Shown in pieces: positions 16,994 through 25,916 of a DNA stretch of 64,000 bases. The translations under genes and the position numbers were made by a program. The stretch spans positions 1-64,000 of the forward strand of contig JARGFK010000004.1 of NCBI GenBank assembly GCA_029211065.1. Direction: 5' to 3'. Numbering within the stretch: position 1 is the stretch's first letter; every line of letters begins with the position of its first letter. The DNA is from Desulfobacterales bacterium. GTDB lineage: Bacteria; Desulfobacterota; Desulfobacteria; Desulfobacterales; JARGFK01. The notes under the pieces were generated by a model, which saw only the letters and a program-made list of their open reading frames with translations, had not been told where the DNA came from and made no database searches.

Positions 16994-17022
16994 TTGACAA
17001 TACACTTTAGGTGTATTAAAAA
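16994..17022 (+). promoter_or_regulatory. Promoter with embedded palindromic operator
   Basis: A perfect -35 hexamer TTGACA (16994-16999) is followed at 17 bp by a weak -10 (TAAAAA, 17017-17022). The spacer is filled by a 7-bp perfect palindrome, AATACAC (16999-17005) and GTGTATT (17011-17017) with a 5-bp centre. A repressor bound there would block RNA polymerase. The regulator is not obvious nearby. The site lies 70 bp upstream of the ATPase start. Confidence 0.65.
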
Positions 17023-17091
17023 TTATCCAAAACGGTTTAATCATTAAAGTGTAAAAATAATGCGTTACGCAGTCTACCCATGAGGGAAACG

Positions 17092-18219
17092 ATGCAAAAT
17101 CCATTTGCCTACAGCAACTATGTTACCGGAGAGTCTTTTTGCAACCGCCGCCAGGAACTGTCCCAGCTGCTGAACTATATAAAAGCATCTCAAAATGTAC
17201 TTTTATTTTCCCATCGCCGATTCGGTAAAAGTTCTTTGATTCGGCAAGCTTTCCAGGAGACCAAGAAAAAAAAACTCAATGTCGGAACAATGCATGTCGA
17301 GTTATATGGAACGATATCTGAAAAGGATTTCATCACCCGAACGTTTCAAAGCTTAAATCAACTGGAATCAAACCTTGACAGGCTTCTGAAAACCGTCGGC
17401 GCGGCCTTAAAAAATATAAGGCTGAATGTAAGCATCGATCCGGCGACAGGGACGACTTCAGTCGCACCGTCTTTCGGGGCGATTAATGAAAAAACACTAC
17501 TTGAAGAACTGATGGATATTCTTCAAAAATATTCACTAAAACATAAACTGGTCGTTGCTTTTGACGAATTCCAGGAAGTTGCCAATTATTCAGAAGAAGG
17601 TTTTGAAAAAAGACTGCGTTCGTTTATTCAGCGACATGCAAATATTTGTTATATTTTTGCAGGCAGCCAGCGCCATCTGATAACCGATATGTTTAATTCA
17701 ACCAAACGGGCATTTTATAAATTGGCAGACAGTTTTCCGCTAAATAAAATTGATACCGAACATTACATCCCCTGGATTCAAAATTTGTTCAGAAAAAAAG
17801 GGATGGAGCTTGATGCAAAATTTATAGAGGAAATTATTGAGAGATTTGAAAATCATCCCATGTATATCCAGAACTTTCTGTTTCATTTATGGGATGAATC
17901 AGGGGAAAAAGGATTCACCCCTGAAGTTGTCGATAAAATCGAAAATTCGATCATCGAAAAAAGCAGTCTGGAATACACCATGCTATGGGAAACCTTAAGT
18001 CTCAATCAAAAGAAAACTCTAAAACTGATCCTGCTGAAGGATGGTTCAAACCTGTTTAATGCCGACGCCTTAAGATCAGTTAATTTAAAAACCGGGTCTT
18101 TGGTTACAAAAACCCTGTCAAGTCTCATCACCAAGGAGATTATCGTAAAAAATGGGAAATACATGATTCAGGATGTTGTTTTTAAAAAATGGCTGCAAAA
18201 AAATTTATCACTACCTTGA
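17092..18219 (+). CDS. Archaeal-type AAA ATPase (STAND-like)
   Basis: A 375-residue ATPase of the archaeal ATPase (pfam01637-like) group. Its P-loop is of the RRFGKSSLI type (HRRFGKSS near residue 40) and the Walker B is VVAFDEFQEV. A sensor-like FAGSQRHL follows, then a C-terminal winged-helix region (VNLKTGSLVTKTLSSLITKEI). Members act as single-gene NTPase switches in mobile or defence regions, with no assigned substrate. ATG 17092 is preferred over ATG 17080 because GAGGG at 17082-17086 is correctly spaced from it. Transcription is probably controlled by the palindromic promoter at 16994-17022. Confidence 0.75.
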   Translation: MQNPFAYSNYVTGESFCNRRQELSQLLNYIKASQNVLLFSHRRFGKSSLIRQAFQETKKKKLNVGTMHVELYGTISEKDFITRTFQSLNQLESNLDRLLKTVGAALKNIRLNVSIDPATGTTSVAPSFGAINEKTLLEELMDILQKYSLKHKLVVAFDEFQEVANYSEEGFEKRLRSFIQRHANICYIFAGSQRHLITDMFNSTKRAFYKLADSFPLNKIDTEHYIPWIQNLFRKKGMELDAKFIEEIIERFENHPMYIQNFLFHLWDESGEKGFTPEVVDKIENSIIEKSSLEYTMLWETLSLNQKKTLKLILLKDGSNLFNADALRSVNLKTGSLVTKTLSSLITKEIIVKNGKYMIQDVVFKKWLQKNLSLP

Positions 18220-18250
18220 TATTCGTGCGTCTGTCGCCCCACTCGCAAGA

Positions 18251-18550
18251 TCACACCACCGTCTTTTTCGTCTTGATGTATTCATCCCATTCCATCGGCA
18301 ACAAATACTTCTTTTTGTTGTTACATTCTTTGCAGCACGGGACCAGATTGCCCTTGGTGCTCCTGCCGCCGCGTGAGATGGGAACGATGTGATCCATGGT
18401 AAGTTCTTTTGGTGATATCCGGCTGCCGCAATAATAACAGACCCCCTTTGCCAGGCGGCGTTTCCACCATTGCGACCCCCGGAGCTCTCTGGCCTTTTGA
18501 CGCTCTCTTTTTAGGTCCGACTCCTCTAAATGATACGCAAATGGGTCCAT
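18251..18550 (-). CDS. HNH endonuclease
   Basis: A 99-residue stand-alone HNH nuclease of the McrA/5-methylcytosine type fold. Zinc-binding pairs C38/C41 and C73/C76 frame the ββα-metal motif with DH at 53-54 (TMDHIVPISRGG) and N68 (GNLVPCC). It is short but the domain is complete. Such small HNH proteins are often encoded on mobile elements and may be homing-type or phage-packaging nucleases. It lies convergent to the ATPase gene, 31 bp from its stop, and next to an inverted-repeat element at 18605-18750. Confidence 0.85.
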   Translation of the reverse strand: MDPFAYHLEESDLKRERQKARELRGSQWWKRRLAKGVCYYCGSRISPKELTMDHIVPISRGGRSTKGNLVPCCKECNNKKKYLLPMEWDEYIKTKKTVV

Positions 18551-18604
18551 GGTTTCTTCTTCCGTTTTTGCTGGCAGGTGAAGTTTTTAAAATCCTAAGC
18601 TTTT

Positions 18605-18750
18605 AGCAGGCTGTTGAAAAACAAAAATCAGGTCGTCAGACAAGGCGCACGGCGATTCGACAAGCGCAGCATATTAGGCATATGTGAGCATTGGCGAGAG
18701 CCGTGCAACGCTGTATGACGGCATCAGGCGCAGTTTTTCAACAGCCTGTT
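18605..18750. repeat. MITE-like element with 16-bp terminal inverted repeats
   Basis: CAGGCTGTTGAAAAAC (18607-18622) is perfectly complementary to GTTTTTCAACAGCCTG (18733-18748), enclosing about 110 bp with no ORF. The internal sequence is GC-richer than the ends. The right terminus supplies the TGA stop of the minus-strand ATP-grasp gene. It looks like a non-autonomous transposable element or a REP-like palindromic unit. Confidence 0.75.
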
Positions 18751-19601
18751 AAAGACTTGCCCAACCCGGCAAGCCATTTCTCAACTTCGCTCCGGAGCAG
18801 TGCATAAAATTTTTCACTCCCGCCCAGCCCTTTTCGGCCGAAAAAATAATTGATTTCAAGAAACAGCGGCTCTCGTCGATCTTTTTCGGTTTCAGATAAA
18901 GTTGAAAAGATCAAATCAAAACCGGCCAGATTAATACCGGTTTCAGTGCAAAACTGCTTGACGGCTCTTTCGGCGGCCTTCCGCCGAATGGAATCGGAAA
19001 CAGCATCAACTACGGCGCCCTTTGCCAGGCTGGAATAAAACCGCTCTTTTTTATGCTGGACCCGCCAGTAGGAAACGATCGTTTGGCCGACCACGACAAC
19101 CCTCAACGTCTTTCCGTCTGCCGGAATGCATTCCTGTAATAAAAATCCTTTGAGCCCGCTCCGTTCATATGCAATTGCTTGTTGCATTATCCGGTCAAGG
19201 TCGTCGGCAGAGCGAATCAAATGAACGGATTCGCCTTCACCGCCCCAGGAAAACTTAAATACAAAAGGATAACTAAAATCACCCCCGGGCTGTTTGCCGC
19301 CATACCGGCTTGTGTATGTGTGGATATCCCGGAAAGTTTCGGTTTTGGGATGCGGCGCCTTGTTTTTTTGAAACAGCTCGATCTGCCCGGTTTTGCCCGG
19401 GTACCGAAACTTCCCGTCCAAATTAGGAAAAACATTCCCGCAGTGATTGCTTGCCATTTCATACAATACCCGACTGCAACCCTGGGATAGAATAACGGCA
19501 TGGGCGGCCTTGATCGCTTTTAGATCTTCATTGTTCGGACTGCGGCCGGCACAGGTAATATTCCGGTCCCCTTCGATACAGGGATGAAACGATACAATCA
19601 T
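18738..19601 (-). CDS. ATP-grasp family ligase (RimK-like)
   Basis: A 287-residue ATP-grasp protein. Recognisable parts are the nucleotide-binding strand FVFKFSWGGEGESVHLI, the LLQECIPADGKTLRVVVVG central strand and the metal-binding FLEINYFFGRKG near the C-terminus. ATP-grasp enzymes form amide or thioester bonds through acyl-phosphates. The substrate here is unknown. It starts 6 bp after the era stop codon on the same strand, so the two are probably one transcript. Its last codons and TGA stop come from the inverted repeat at 18605-18750, so the original C-terminus may have been slightly altered by insertion of that element. Confidence 0.75.
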   Translation of the reverse strand: MIVSFHPCIEGDRNITCAGRSPNNEDLKAIKAAHAVILSQGCSRVLYEMASNHCGNVFPNLDGKFRYPGKTGQIELFQKNKAPHPKTETFRDIHTYTSRYGGKQPGGDFSYPFVFKFSWGGEGESVHLIRSADDLDRIMQQAIAYERSGLKGFLLQECIPADGKTLRVVVVGQTIVSYWRVQHKKERFYSSLAKGAVVDAVSDSIRRKAAERAVKQFCTETGINLAGFDLIFSTLSETEKDRREPLFLEINYFFGRKGLGGSEKFYALLRSEVEKWLAGLGKSLTGC

Positions 19602-19607
19602 GATGAC

Positions 19608-20516
19608 TCAATACCCAAACCTTCTAAGGGCCTTCGTATCCTTGCTCCAGTTTTTTTGAACCCGGACGAAAAGCTTTAAAAACACCTTGGCGCCCACCAT
19701 CTTTTCGATTTCTTTTCTGGCCGCTGCGCCAATTTCTTTCAGTTTGGCGCCGTTTTTCCCGATAATTATTCCTTTCTGGGAATCGCGCTCCACATGAATA
19801 CTGGCGTCAATCTTTACCAGCGATGTTTCATCGTCCACCTGAAACAGATCGACGGTAACTGCCGTGGCATAGGGGATTTCCTGGCCCGTCAGGCGAAACA
19901 CTTTTTCACGGATCATTTCCGCGGCAATAAATCGCTCCGGCAGATCCGTTAGACTTTCCGACGGGAAAAAGGGGGGCCCCTGGGGCAGAAGCGCCTCCAT
20001 GGTTTGAACCAGCGCATCTATCCCGCTGCCATGTTTGGCAGAAACCGGAACTACTTTTTCAAACAGGTACCTGCCGGACGCCTTCTCAATTATTTCAGAA
20101 TGCTGTGATTTTTTGATTAAATCGATTTTGTTGAGAACCAGCAGAACCGGCCTGTTTTGATTGTGCAGTTTGTTTATTAAAACCGCTTCCGATTCTGAAT
20201 CCGGTTCGGATGCATCGGCCACCAGCAGGATCAGATCCACATCGCCAAGAACCGACAGGGCTGTATCCACGATCCGGATGTTCAGCGGGCTCCTGGCTTT
20301 GTGAATGCCGGGGGTGTCTATAAAAACAAGCTGGGCATTGGGACGGTGCAGGACGCCCAGAATGCGATTGCGGGTGGTTTGCGGCTTACTGGAAGTAATC
20401 GAAATCTTTTCTCCCAGTATCCGGTTCATCAGCGTGGATTTTCCCACATTGGGGGCGCCGGCAATCGCCACAAATCCGGATTTAAAGGTGACTGTATTAT
20501 CCTCTGTTCTTACCAC
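19608..20516 (-). CDS. era: GTPase Era, 16S rRNA/30S assembly factor
   Basis: A 302-residue Era. The G1 motif GAPNVGKS is at 20-27, the G3 motif DTPG at 67-70 and NKID near 133-136. A C-terminal KH domain follows (IIIGKNGAKLKEIGAAARKEIEKMVG) that binds the 3' end of 16S rRNA. It couples 30S maturation to growth at the membrane-ribosome interface. The start is GTG at 20514-20516 and gives a normal length. It lies directly upstream of the ATP-grasp gene. This housekeeping gene interrupts the accessory region. Confidence 0.96.
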   Translation of the reverse strand: MVRTEDNTVTFKSGFVAIAGAPNVGKSTLMNRILGEKISITSSKPQTTRNRILGVLHRPNAQLVFIDTPGIHKARSPLNIRIVDTALSVLGDVDLILLVADASEPDSESEAVLINKLHNQNRPVLLVLNKIDLIKKSQHSEIIEKASGRYLFEKVVPVSAKHGSGIDALVQTMEALLPQGPPFFPSESLTDLPERFIAAEMIREKVFRLTGQEIPYATAVTVDLFQVDDETSLVKIDASIHVERDSQKGIIIGKNGAKLKEIGAAARKEIEKMVGAKVFLKLFVRVQKNWSKDTKALRRFGY

Positions 20517-20707
20517 TAAAAAATCCTCAAAGATATTTCTGCGTTTAAAACTACACGGTTTTTTGTCGGCGCCTTGCTGTCTGCAATATCAGATCCTATA
20601 TTTTCTTTCCATTGAATTATTTTAAATATTGTCCTTTTCTCGTCTAAAAAAATTGATCATAAAGGTGTCTTTTAGCTTGTTATTTTATAGTACAGGCGGT
20701 TAGTTTG

Positions 20708-20736
20708 GCCTGCCCCCGTTCACCAGAGTGGCAGGC
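20708..20736. promoter_or_regulatory. Hairpin just after the giant NTPase gene
   Basis: GCCTGCC (20708-20714) pairs with GGCAGGC (20730-20736) around a 15-base loop, immediately beyond the minus-strand stop of the NTPase gene. There is no poly-T tract, so it could be a weak or factor-assisted terminator. The spacer to era (20517-20737) holds no other feature. Confidence 0.4.
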
Positions 20737-20737
20737 G

Positions 20738-23700
20738 TTAAGTCCCGGAAATGTCAACGACAACAACGCGCAGTCTATGGCGATCTACTTCCGGGATGAG
20801 CGATTCGAGCATGCTTTTCAGTTCGGCTGCGTTACTTGGACGTTTAAGACCATTCGGAATCTTCGGCATTTTTCTCCCCCTTGTCTCGCCTGACCAGAGA
20901 ACGAGATAGATGCCAAGTCCACCTGCCTTTGCATCGCGTGTGTATAGACGGTCAAGTTGGGTATGCCATGCGGTCCAAAGGTCACGGTTATAGTGGTGTT
21001 TAACCTCAATCGGCAACAGTCGTTCGGTTCCCTGTAAAACTGCTATGTCGCATTCCTTGTCTGCAACCATGTGGTGTTCCACAGTTACGATAAGATTTTG
21101 AACCCGCATTCTGTTCTGAAGATCCTCTGCCAACAATCCTGAGCAAACTTCTTCGCGTTTCGGTTTTACAAGATTGTGTTCATTCTCGTTCCAGAATGCC
21201 CGGTATCTTTCTCTTTGTGTTCGTGTTATTTCGCGTGATAGAATATTTAAGTGATCGATTATGAAGGCAAGGAGGTCGTGTGGAGTGGCCGGGGCACGAT
21301 TCTGAATCGCTTCTGCCACTTGTTGAGGCAATGCGAATTCAAAATTTAATTCACGCTGATGCTTTTCATACTGGGCCCTTTGATGCCTGATAAAGTCGTG
21401 AAAACTTGCCAAGCCGTCGTCACCCTCCAACCGTTCAAGTAAGGTACCGGCACCCGTTGAACCATCAGCAGCCAATAGCCTGACCTGGTTGGTGATGAAT
21501 TCTGAGGCATCCCAGGGATGACGGCTGCCCCACCCGCCGGAAGGATGTCCAACATTGGAAAATCTCTTTCCTATTACCGCAACAATTTCTGCACGTTGTG
21601 CCGATGTAAGATTGACAGATTCTCTGTTTTCATGTCGTCTACCCCTGATGGTTTCAATAGCACTCCATAATGCAGCATCAGCTTCTGACATAAGGGTTCT
21701 CCAAGAGTCTAAATACTTTTTCGGATCAATTACGAATAGGGTTGTGCTCCAGATGGTTCGAACTTCCGCTGACAAATCATTTCGAGAAAGTTCGATTTCA
21801 CCGATTTCAAGAAGGGATTGTTGGTCATTGAGAAGAAGAACCGACACCAGTTTGTCAATGATGTTATGATTTTCATTGATCCCGGCCTTTAGAACATCAG
21901 CTGACAAAGATACGAGAAATTTTTGAGAAGCAGAATCCTCTCTAAGAATATAAAACCCCGGTAAATCTCCTTGTTTCTTTTCCGCGCCTAAAATCCACAT
22001 TTCCTTTAAAACTGATTTCGCAATGTTTGGATTTTGGTGCACTACGTGAAGAATCCATGCTGAAAGCGTTTTATCATAATCCGGCACCTTATAGCCGGAG
22101 AAGGCAGTGACCGCTGCTGCGATACAATTCGGCAGCGCCTCCTTAGGAACATTCAACCCCTTCCTGTGTCGTAAAAAAACCGACAAGCTCAACAAGATGT
22201 GAGTGCGGGGAATACCATTCGCCAGCCAGCTCTCGATGACTGAGTCCTTTCTCGGAATATTTGGATTTTCTGCGTAAAGAATAAACCCCTGAACAAGGGC
22301 ATCGGCGATCTTTTCATTTGTCACGCTGATAAGGCGGTCGCGAGGATTTTCAATGTTATTAATTTCGTAGAAAAGCCCTTGAAAGACACAAGCTGCCCAA
22401 GCAAGGATGCGCTCTTCCCTTCCTTGCCGAATGGTCGTTAGTCGAGGTGTTAAGTATTTAATATTCTGGGCGCGATTAACCAATTGTTTGCGTTTTTCTT
22501 TCTCGCGTCTTTTCCCCTCGTCTTTTCGCCATTTATCGATCTTACAGCTTTTCCAATTTCCAAGCACCTTTGCTACATCGGATCGACGATCCAATAAATT
22601 AAGACCTGCCTCAGCAAGAGTTACGGACGCTCCCTCTAATGGAAACCATGAAAGATACATACGGAAGAGATCCGCTGCACGTTCCGTATCGTTCTCATTT
22701 TCGGCATGCATTAAAAAGAATTCACATGGTTGAACCGGCCAGACAGTTGCTGGAAGAAGTTCCCACAGATCATGAGCGATGAACAGCCAGAATGACCGCT
22801 CCTCGTTTGGCACATCGTTTGATAGAAGCTCAAATACTTTTTCAAAGAGTATTTGATCCTCTTTAAATCGTTCTTTCAGAGCCGCCTGGGCTTCCTTAGA
22901 ATAGTGATCACGCCCAAAACGTATGTTTCGAAGCCAACTGGACAGTTGTAAAGGAGTAATTGGAGTCTGACTCTCAAGACGCCGCTTTAACCACTCATTG
23001 AAAATGGACTGAAGCTCGTACCGGCAATCTGTCTTATGCATCAATACCCGAGATGCACCATCAAGAATCACATCCAAATCTGGATCGGATGGCATATCAA
23101 TTAGTGGATAGAGACGGCCTATAGTATGATCTTCCTTTTTGGCAGAAGCAGCTTGTTCCATAATCGAGAGCAATCGCTGAGCCAAACTGCCTGATTTTCG
23201 TGTCAAACGGAGAAGATCGACTCGCACCTCGACGGCGGCAAGATCATTTGTTGCATAAGCAAGTTCACAATCGATACTCTCCAGTTCCGACATGTTGTTC
23301 TGCACTGATTTGGCAAAGGCACCTAAAGCCGTTGATCTAAGCCATGCATTGTCATGCTTTTCCAGCACCATGTCTCTTAAAGTCGCATTTAGCTCAATAT
23401 TTTCAGTGCTGTTGGCAATTGCTTCGAGCACGGCGACCTTCAGATGGACGCTGATTATTGGATCCTGAAGGAGTTCATGTATGATTTTAGCTGTATTTGA
23501 GTTGGCAAGCTCACGGAATGAGCCTCGATCATCCTCGTTTGTGAGAAACCATGGATCGCGGAGTCGCTTAAGGCCATCCCATATTGAGCATTGAGCGTTT
23601 GGTGGCAGTACGCTGGCGTCGCCGTATATAACAATGCCATATGGGTCACGTTCGACGTAATCATCTGAGAGATGTCCGAGCCTGCCCATTAACCATGCGA

Positions 23701-24712
23701 AAAGGCCTCTTAGCGAAGAAACTGGTCTTCCATCAACTCCGCATATCAGCGCCATCACTCGATCAATTGGAAGGCCATTATCGATCCGATCAGAAAGGTC
23801 CTCTGCCGCCAAAAACTCTGCAATTGTGCGATGAATTAACTCGAACCGATCTACTCCCGAGGAAACAAAGAGCCGACGTTTCAAGGCAGCACTAAGATCG
23901 CTCCTGTTTGGATACGGCACAACTGAAATACTAACATAGCCATTTGCGTCCGTTGGCTCTGTACGTGAAATGCCAACCGAGTTGGAAAGTAGTATGATGG
24001 AAGCAGTTGCCCCTGCAGCTTTTCGCAAACTGATAGGATCAGGGTTGTTCACACCGCGCTCAGCATGACAAATATTTGTCTCCTTAAGTAGTTCAGAGAC
24101 ACCTATTTCATATGCTTCGAATTTATTCTTGGGCTTGTTGTCGGTTCCCCAAGCCCGCGCCAAGAGTTCAAGCGTTTGAGGGTTGCCAAGCAGGTTTCCG
24201 AACCCCGCGGATTCTGCTTCATCAAGAAAAACCTTCGGATCTGGCACTACCCCTTTCACAGCATTTAGAATTTCACCCCGTGAGAGGGGACAGAGTTCTA
24301 AAATCACGACTCGTCCGGATGGACTGGCTGCCCTAAGAGCTTCCTGATCCGGTGAGCCGAACCAGTCTGCTGCCCTACATGACAAGCGAAATTTGGGTTT
24401 TTCCAGAGCGCAGAGTGCTTTAGCAACTTCAAAGCTGGCATCTTGCCCGCTTGCAATTGTTCTGTGTTCATCTAAAGCATCAAGGAAAAGTGCCTGCCCC
24501 GGTGCAGTATGAGGATTAATAAGAAAATTTCGAACGGTTGTGTAATTTCCTTTGGCGACATCTTTAAAGAGTGTTGTCTTTCCCATTCCCGGATCGCCAA
24601 GGAGAATTATCGCATCCTCAGCCTCAAATTCTTCAAAGGTGCCGCTTATTTCCCTGCCTTTCCCGGCGCCGTCGTCTCTGACGCGAACTCTGCGTGACAA
24701 TGTTCCGATCAT
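20738..24712 (-). CDS. Giant STAND/NACHT-like NTPase with C-terminal PD-(D/E)XK-like motif
   Basis: A 1,324-residue protein. A P-loop NTPase of NACHT/STAND type occupies the N-terminus, with Walker A GDPGMGKTT at 39-47, Walker B ALFLDALDEH at 74-83 and a sensor-like RLSCRAADW. The middle 900 residues are helical and repeat-like, without obvious motifs. Near the C-terminus D1222 and E1236-V-K1238 (ECDIAV...LPIEVKHH) form a PD-(D/E)XK-like nuclease signature. Avs and bNACHT antiphage proteins are STAND NTPases that sense phage proteins and fire an attached effector. Avs effectors are usually N-terminal, so this order is reversed. It is the last gene of a methyltransferase-endonuclease cassette, 172 bp downstream of the nuclease gene. 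Defence function is inferred. Confidence 0.75.
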   Translation of the reverse strand: MIGTLSRRVRVRDDGAGKGREISGTFEEFEAEDAIILLGDPGMGKTTLFKDVAKGNYTTVRNFLINPHTAPGQALFLDALDEHRTIASGQDASFEVAKALCALEKPKFRLSCRAADWFGSPDQEALRAASPSGRVVILELCPLSRGEILNAVKGVVPDPKVFLDEAESAGFGNLLGNPQTLELLARAWGTDNKPKNKFEAYEIGVSELLKETNICHAERGVNNPDPISLRKAAGATASIILLSNSVGISRTEPTDANGYVSISVVPYPNRSDLSAALKRRLFVSSGVDRFELIHRTIAEFLAAEDLSDRIDNGLPIDRVMALICGVDGRPVSSLRGLFAWLMGRLGHLSDDYVERDPYGIVIYGDASVLPPNAQCSIWDGLKRLRDPWFLTNEDDRGSFRELANSNTAKIIHELLQDPIISVHLKVAVLEAIANSTENIELNATLRDMVLEKHDNAWLRSTALGAFAKSVQNNMSELESIDCELAYATNDLAAVEVRVDLLRLTRKSGSLAQRLLSIMEQAASAKKEDHTIGRLYPLIDMPSDPDLDVILDGASRVLMHKTDCRYELQSIFNEWLKRRLESQTPITPLQLSSWLRNIRFGRDHYSKEAQAALKERFKEDQILFEKVFELLSNDVPNEERSFWLFIAHDLWELLPATVWPVQPCEFFLMHAENENDTERAADLFRMYLSWFPLEGASVTLAEAGLNLLDRRSDVAKVLGNWKSCKIDKWRKDEGKRREKEKRKQLVNRAQNIKYLTPRLTTIRQGREERILAWAACVFQGLFYEINNIENPRDRLISVTNEKIADALVQGFILYAENPNIPRKDSVIESWLANGIPRTHILLSLSVFLRHRKGLNVPKEALPNCIAAAVTAFSGYKVPDYDKTLSAWILHVVHQNPNIAKSVLKEMWILGAEKKQGDLPGFYILREDSASQKFLVSLSADVLKAGINENHNIIDKLVSVLLLNDQQSLLEIGEIELSRNDLSAEVRTIWSTTLFVIDPKKYLDSWRTLMSEADAALWSAIETIRGRRHENRESVNLTSAQRAEIVAVIGKRFSNVGHPSGGWGSRHPWDASEFITNQVRLLAADGSTGAGTLLERLEGDDGLASFHDFIRHQRAQYEKHQRELNFEFALPQQVAEAIQNRAPATPHDLLAFIIDHLNILSREITRTQRERYRAFWNENEHNLVKPKREEVCSGLLAEDLQNRMRVQNLIVTVEHHMVADKECDIAVLQGTERLLPIEVKHHYNRDLWTAWHTQLDRLYTRDAKAGGLGIYLVLWSGETRGRKMPKIPNGLKRPSNAAELKSMLESLIPEVDRHRLRVVVVDISGT

Positions 24713-24884
24713 CTTGTTTATGGAGCCCTATCGAAAGTGCAATAATTGAAAGCCTAAACTGTGAGGATGAAATGCAAAAACTCTCAGCCGTTCCTTGGCT
24801 TTGATCGAGACAAAAGAACGACTGATCACATTTTCATTTTAATCGCTTAGTTGTAAACTACCGCTTCTCGCGAATTCTTGAATC

Positions 24885-25916
24885 TCACTTTGTCTTAAAA
24901 CTCTTGAGCCGGGTGTGTTCAACGAGTTGATCGAGAGTCTTAAGGGTAAAAACCTTGCCCCTGGTTGCGAGGATCATCTTCTTCATGTCTTCGCGGCGAA
25001 CACCAAATCCTCGTCCGCCGATGCAGGCGATCACTTCATACTTGGGATTATTTGCCGAACGTCCGGCAAGGCTCAGTTCGCCGAGGTGCTGAATGCGTGT
25101 GACCTTGTCCCGGGCTGTACCGTCGTCTTCGGTTATCTTTGCTTCGATGATGACCTGAGGATTGAACTCGCTGGGGATGATAAAGTCCGGTGTCTGGTCA
25201 AACCCTTCGATTCGTTCGGCCCGTTTTGTTTTCCGGAAGCTGATCCCAGCCTTGGTTAGAACGTCTTCAATGGCGGATTCAAGGATGTCACCGACCAGTT
25301 CGCTGACCGAATCGCGATGACCTGCAAACGGTCTTCCCAGAAAACGCTCATACAGAAGCATGGCATAGGGCGCACCCATGCCCGCAATATTCTTTATGCT
25401 GTCGATTCCGCGTTTGGTATCTGCTTTATTCAAACGATGAAGCTGATCGTCCTCAACGTGCGGCGCTCCTTTTACAAGCATAAAACAAGCCGTTTCCACC
25501 AGTGCCTTTAGCCTTTCCTTGGTCACACCATTGGCGCTGATCGGCGTTTCCGGCGACATTCGCACTTTTCTATCGAGGGACCTGATGAATCCCTGAGTCA
25601 CGCTTACCCCGGTCCGCTGGGTCGTCAGGTAACCCCATTCAGGCGGCGTAAAACCGAGCATTGTGCGCAGAACCACTATGGAGATGGGTTCTGTCAGCGT
25701 TACAGAAAGTACCTTGGCAGGTTCCAGTTCTGAAAATCCTCTGGTTGCGGTTTTCAACGCTTCGTATCCCCGTTCGAATATTGGATATTCAATGAAGCCT
25801 GCGCCCTTGGGCATTATCAAGAATTCAGACTCCAGGCATGAAAAAACAGCATCGATGTATCTTTCCGAGTCTTTCAGAATTTCATCAAAGGATGCTTCAA
25901 AAGGATACTTCGGCAT
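24885..25916 (-). CDS. PD-(D/E)XK restriction endonuclease partner of the methyltransferase
   Basis: A 343-residue protein. The N-terminal two-thirds are helical (MLGFTPPEWGYL is recognisable). The C-terminal domain carries a PD-(D/E)XK active site with D244 (TPDFIIPS) and E258-A-K260 (VIIEAK). The start codon lies 20 bp inside the 3' end of the methyltransferase gene, the usual coupling of a cognate restriction-modification pair. The target is unknown. I infer cleavage of DNA lacking the partner's adenine methylation. Confidence 0.8.
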   Translation of the reverse strand: MPKYPFEASFDEILKDSERYIDAVFSCLESEFLIMPKGAGFIEYPIFERGYEALKTATRGFSELEPAKVLSVTLTEPISIVVLRTMLGFTPPEWGYLTTQRTGVSVTQGFIRSLDRKVRMSPETPISANGVTKERLKALVETACFMLVKGAPHVEDDQLHRLNKADTKRGIDSIKNIAGMGAPYAMLLYERFLGRPFAGHRDSVSELVGDILESAIEDVLTKAGISFRKTKRAERIEGFDQTPDFIIPSEFNPQVIIEAKITEDDGTARDKVTRIQHLGELSLAGRSANNPKYEVIACIGGRGFGVRREDMKKMILATRGKVFTLKTLDQLVEHTRLKSFKTK

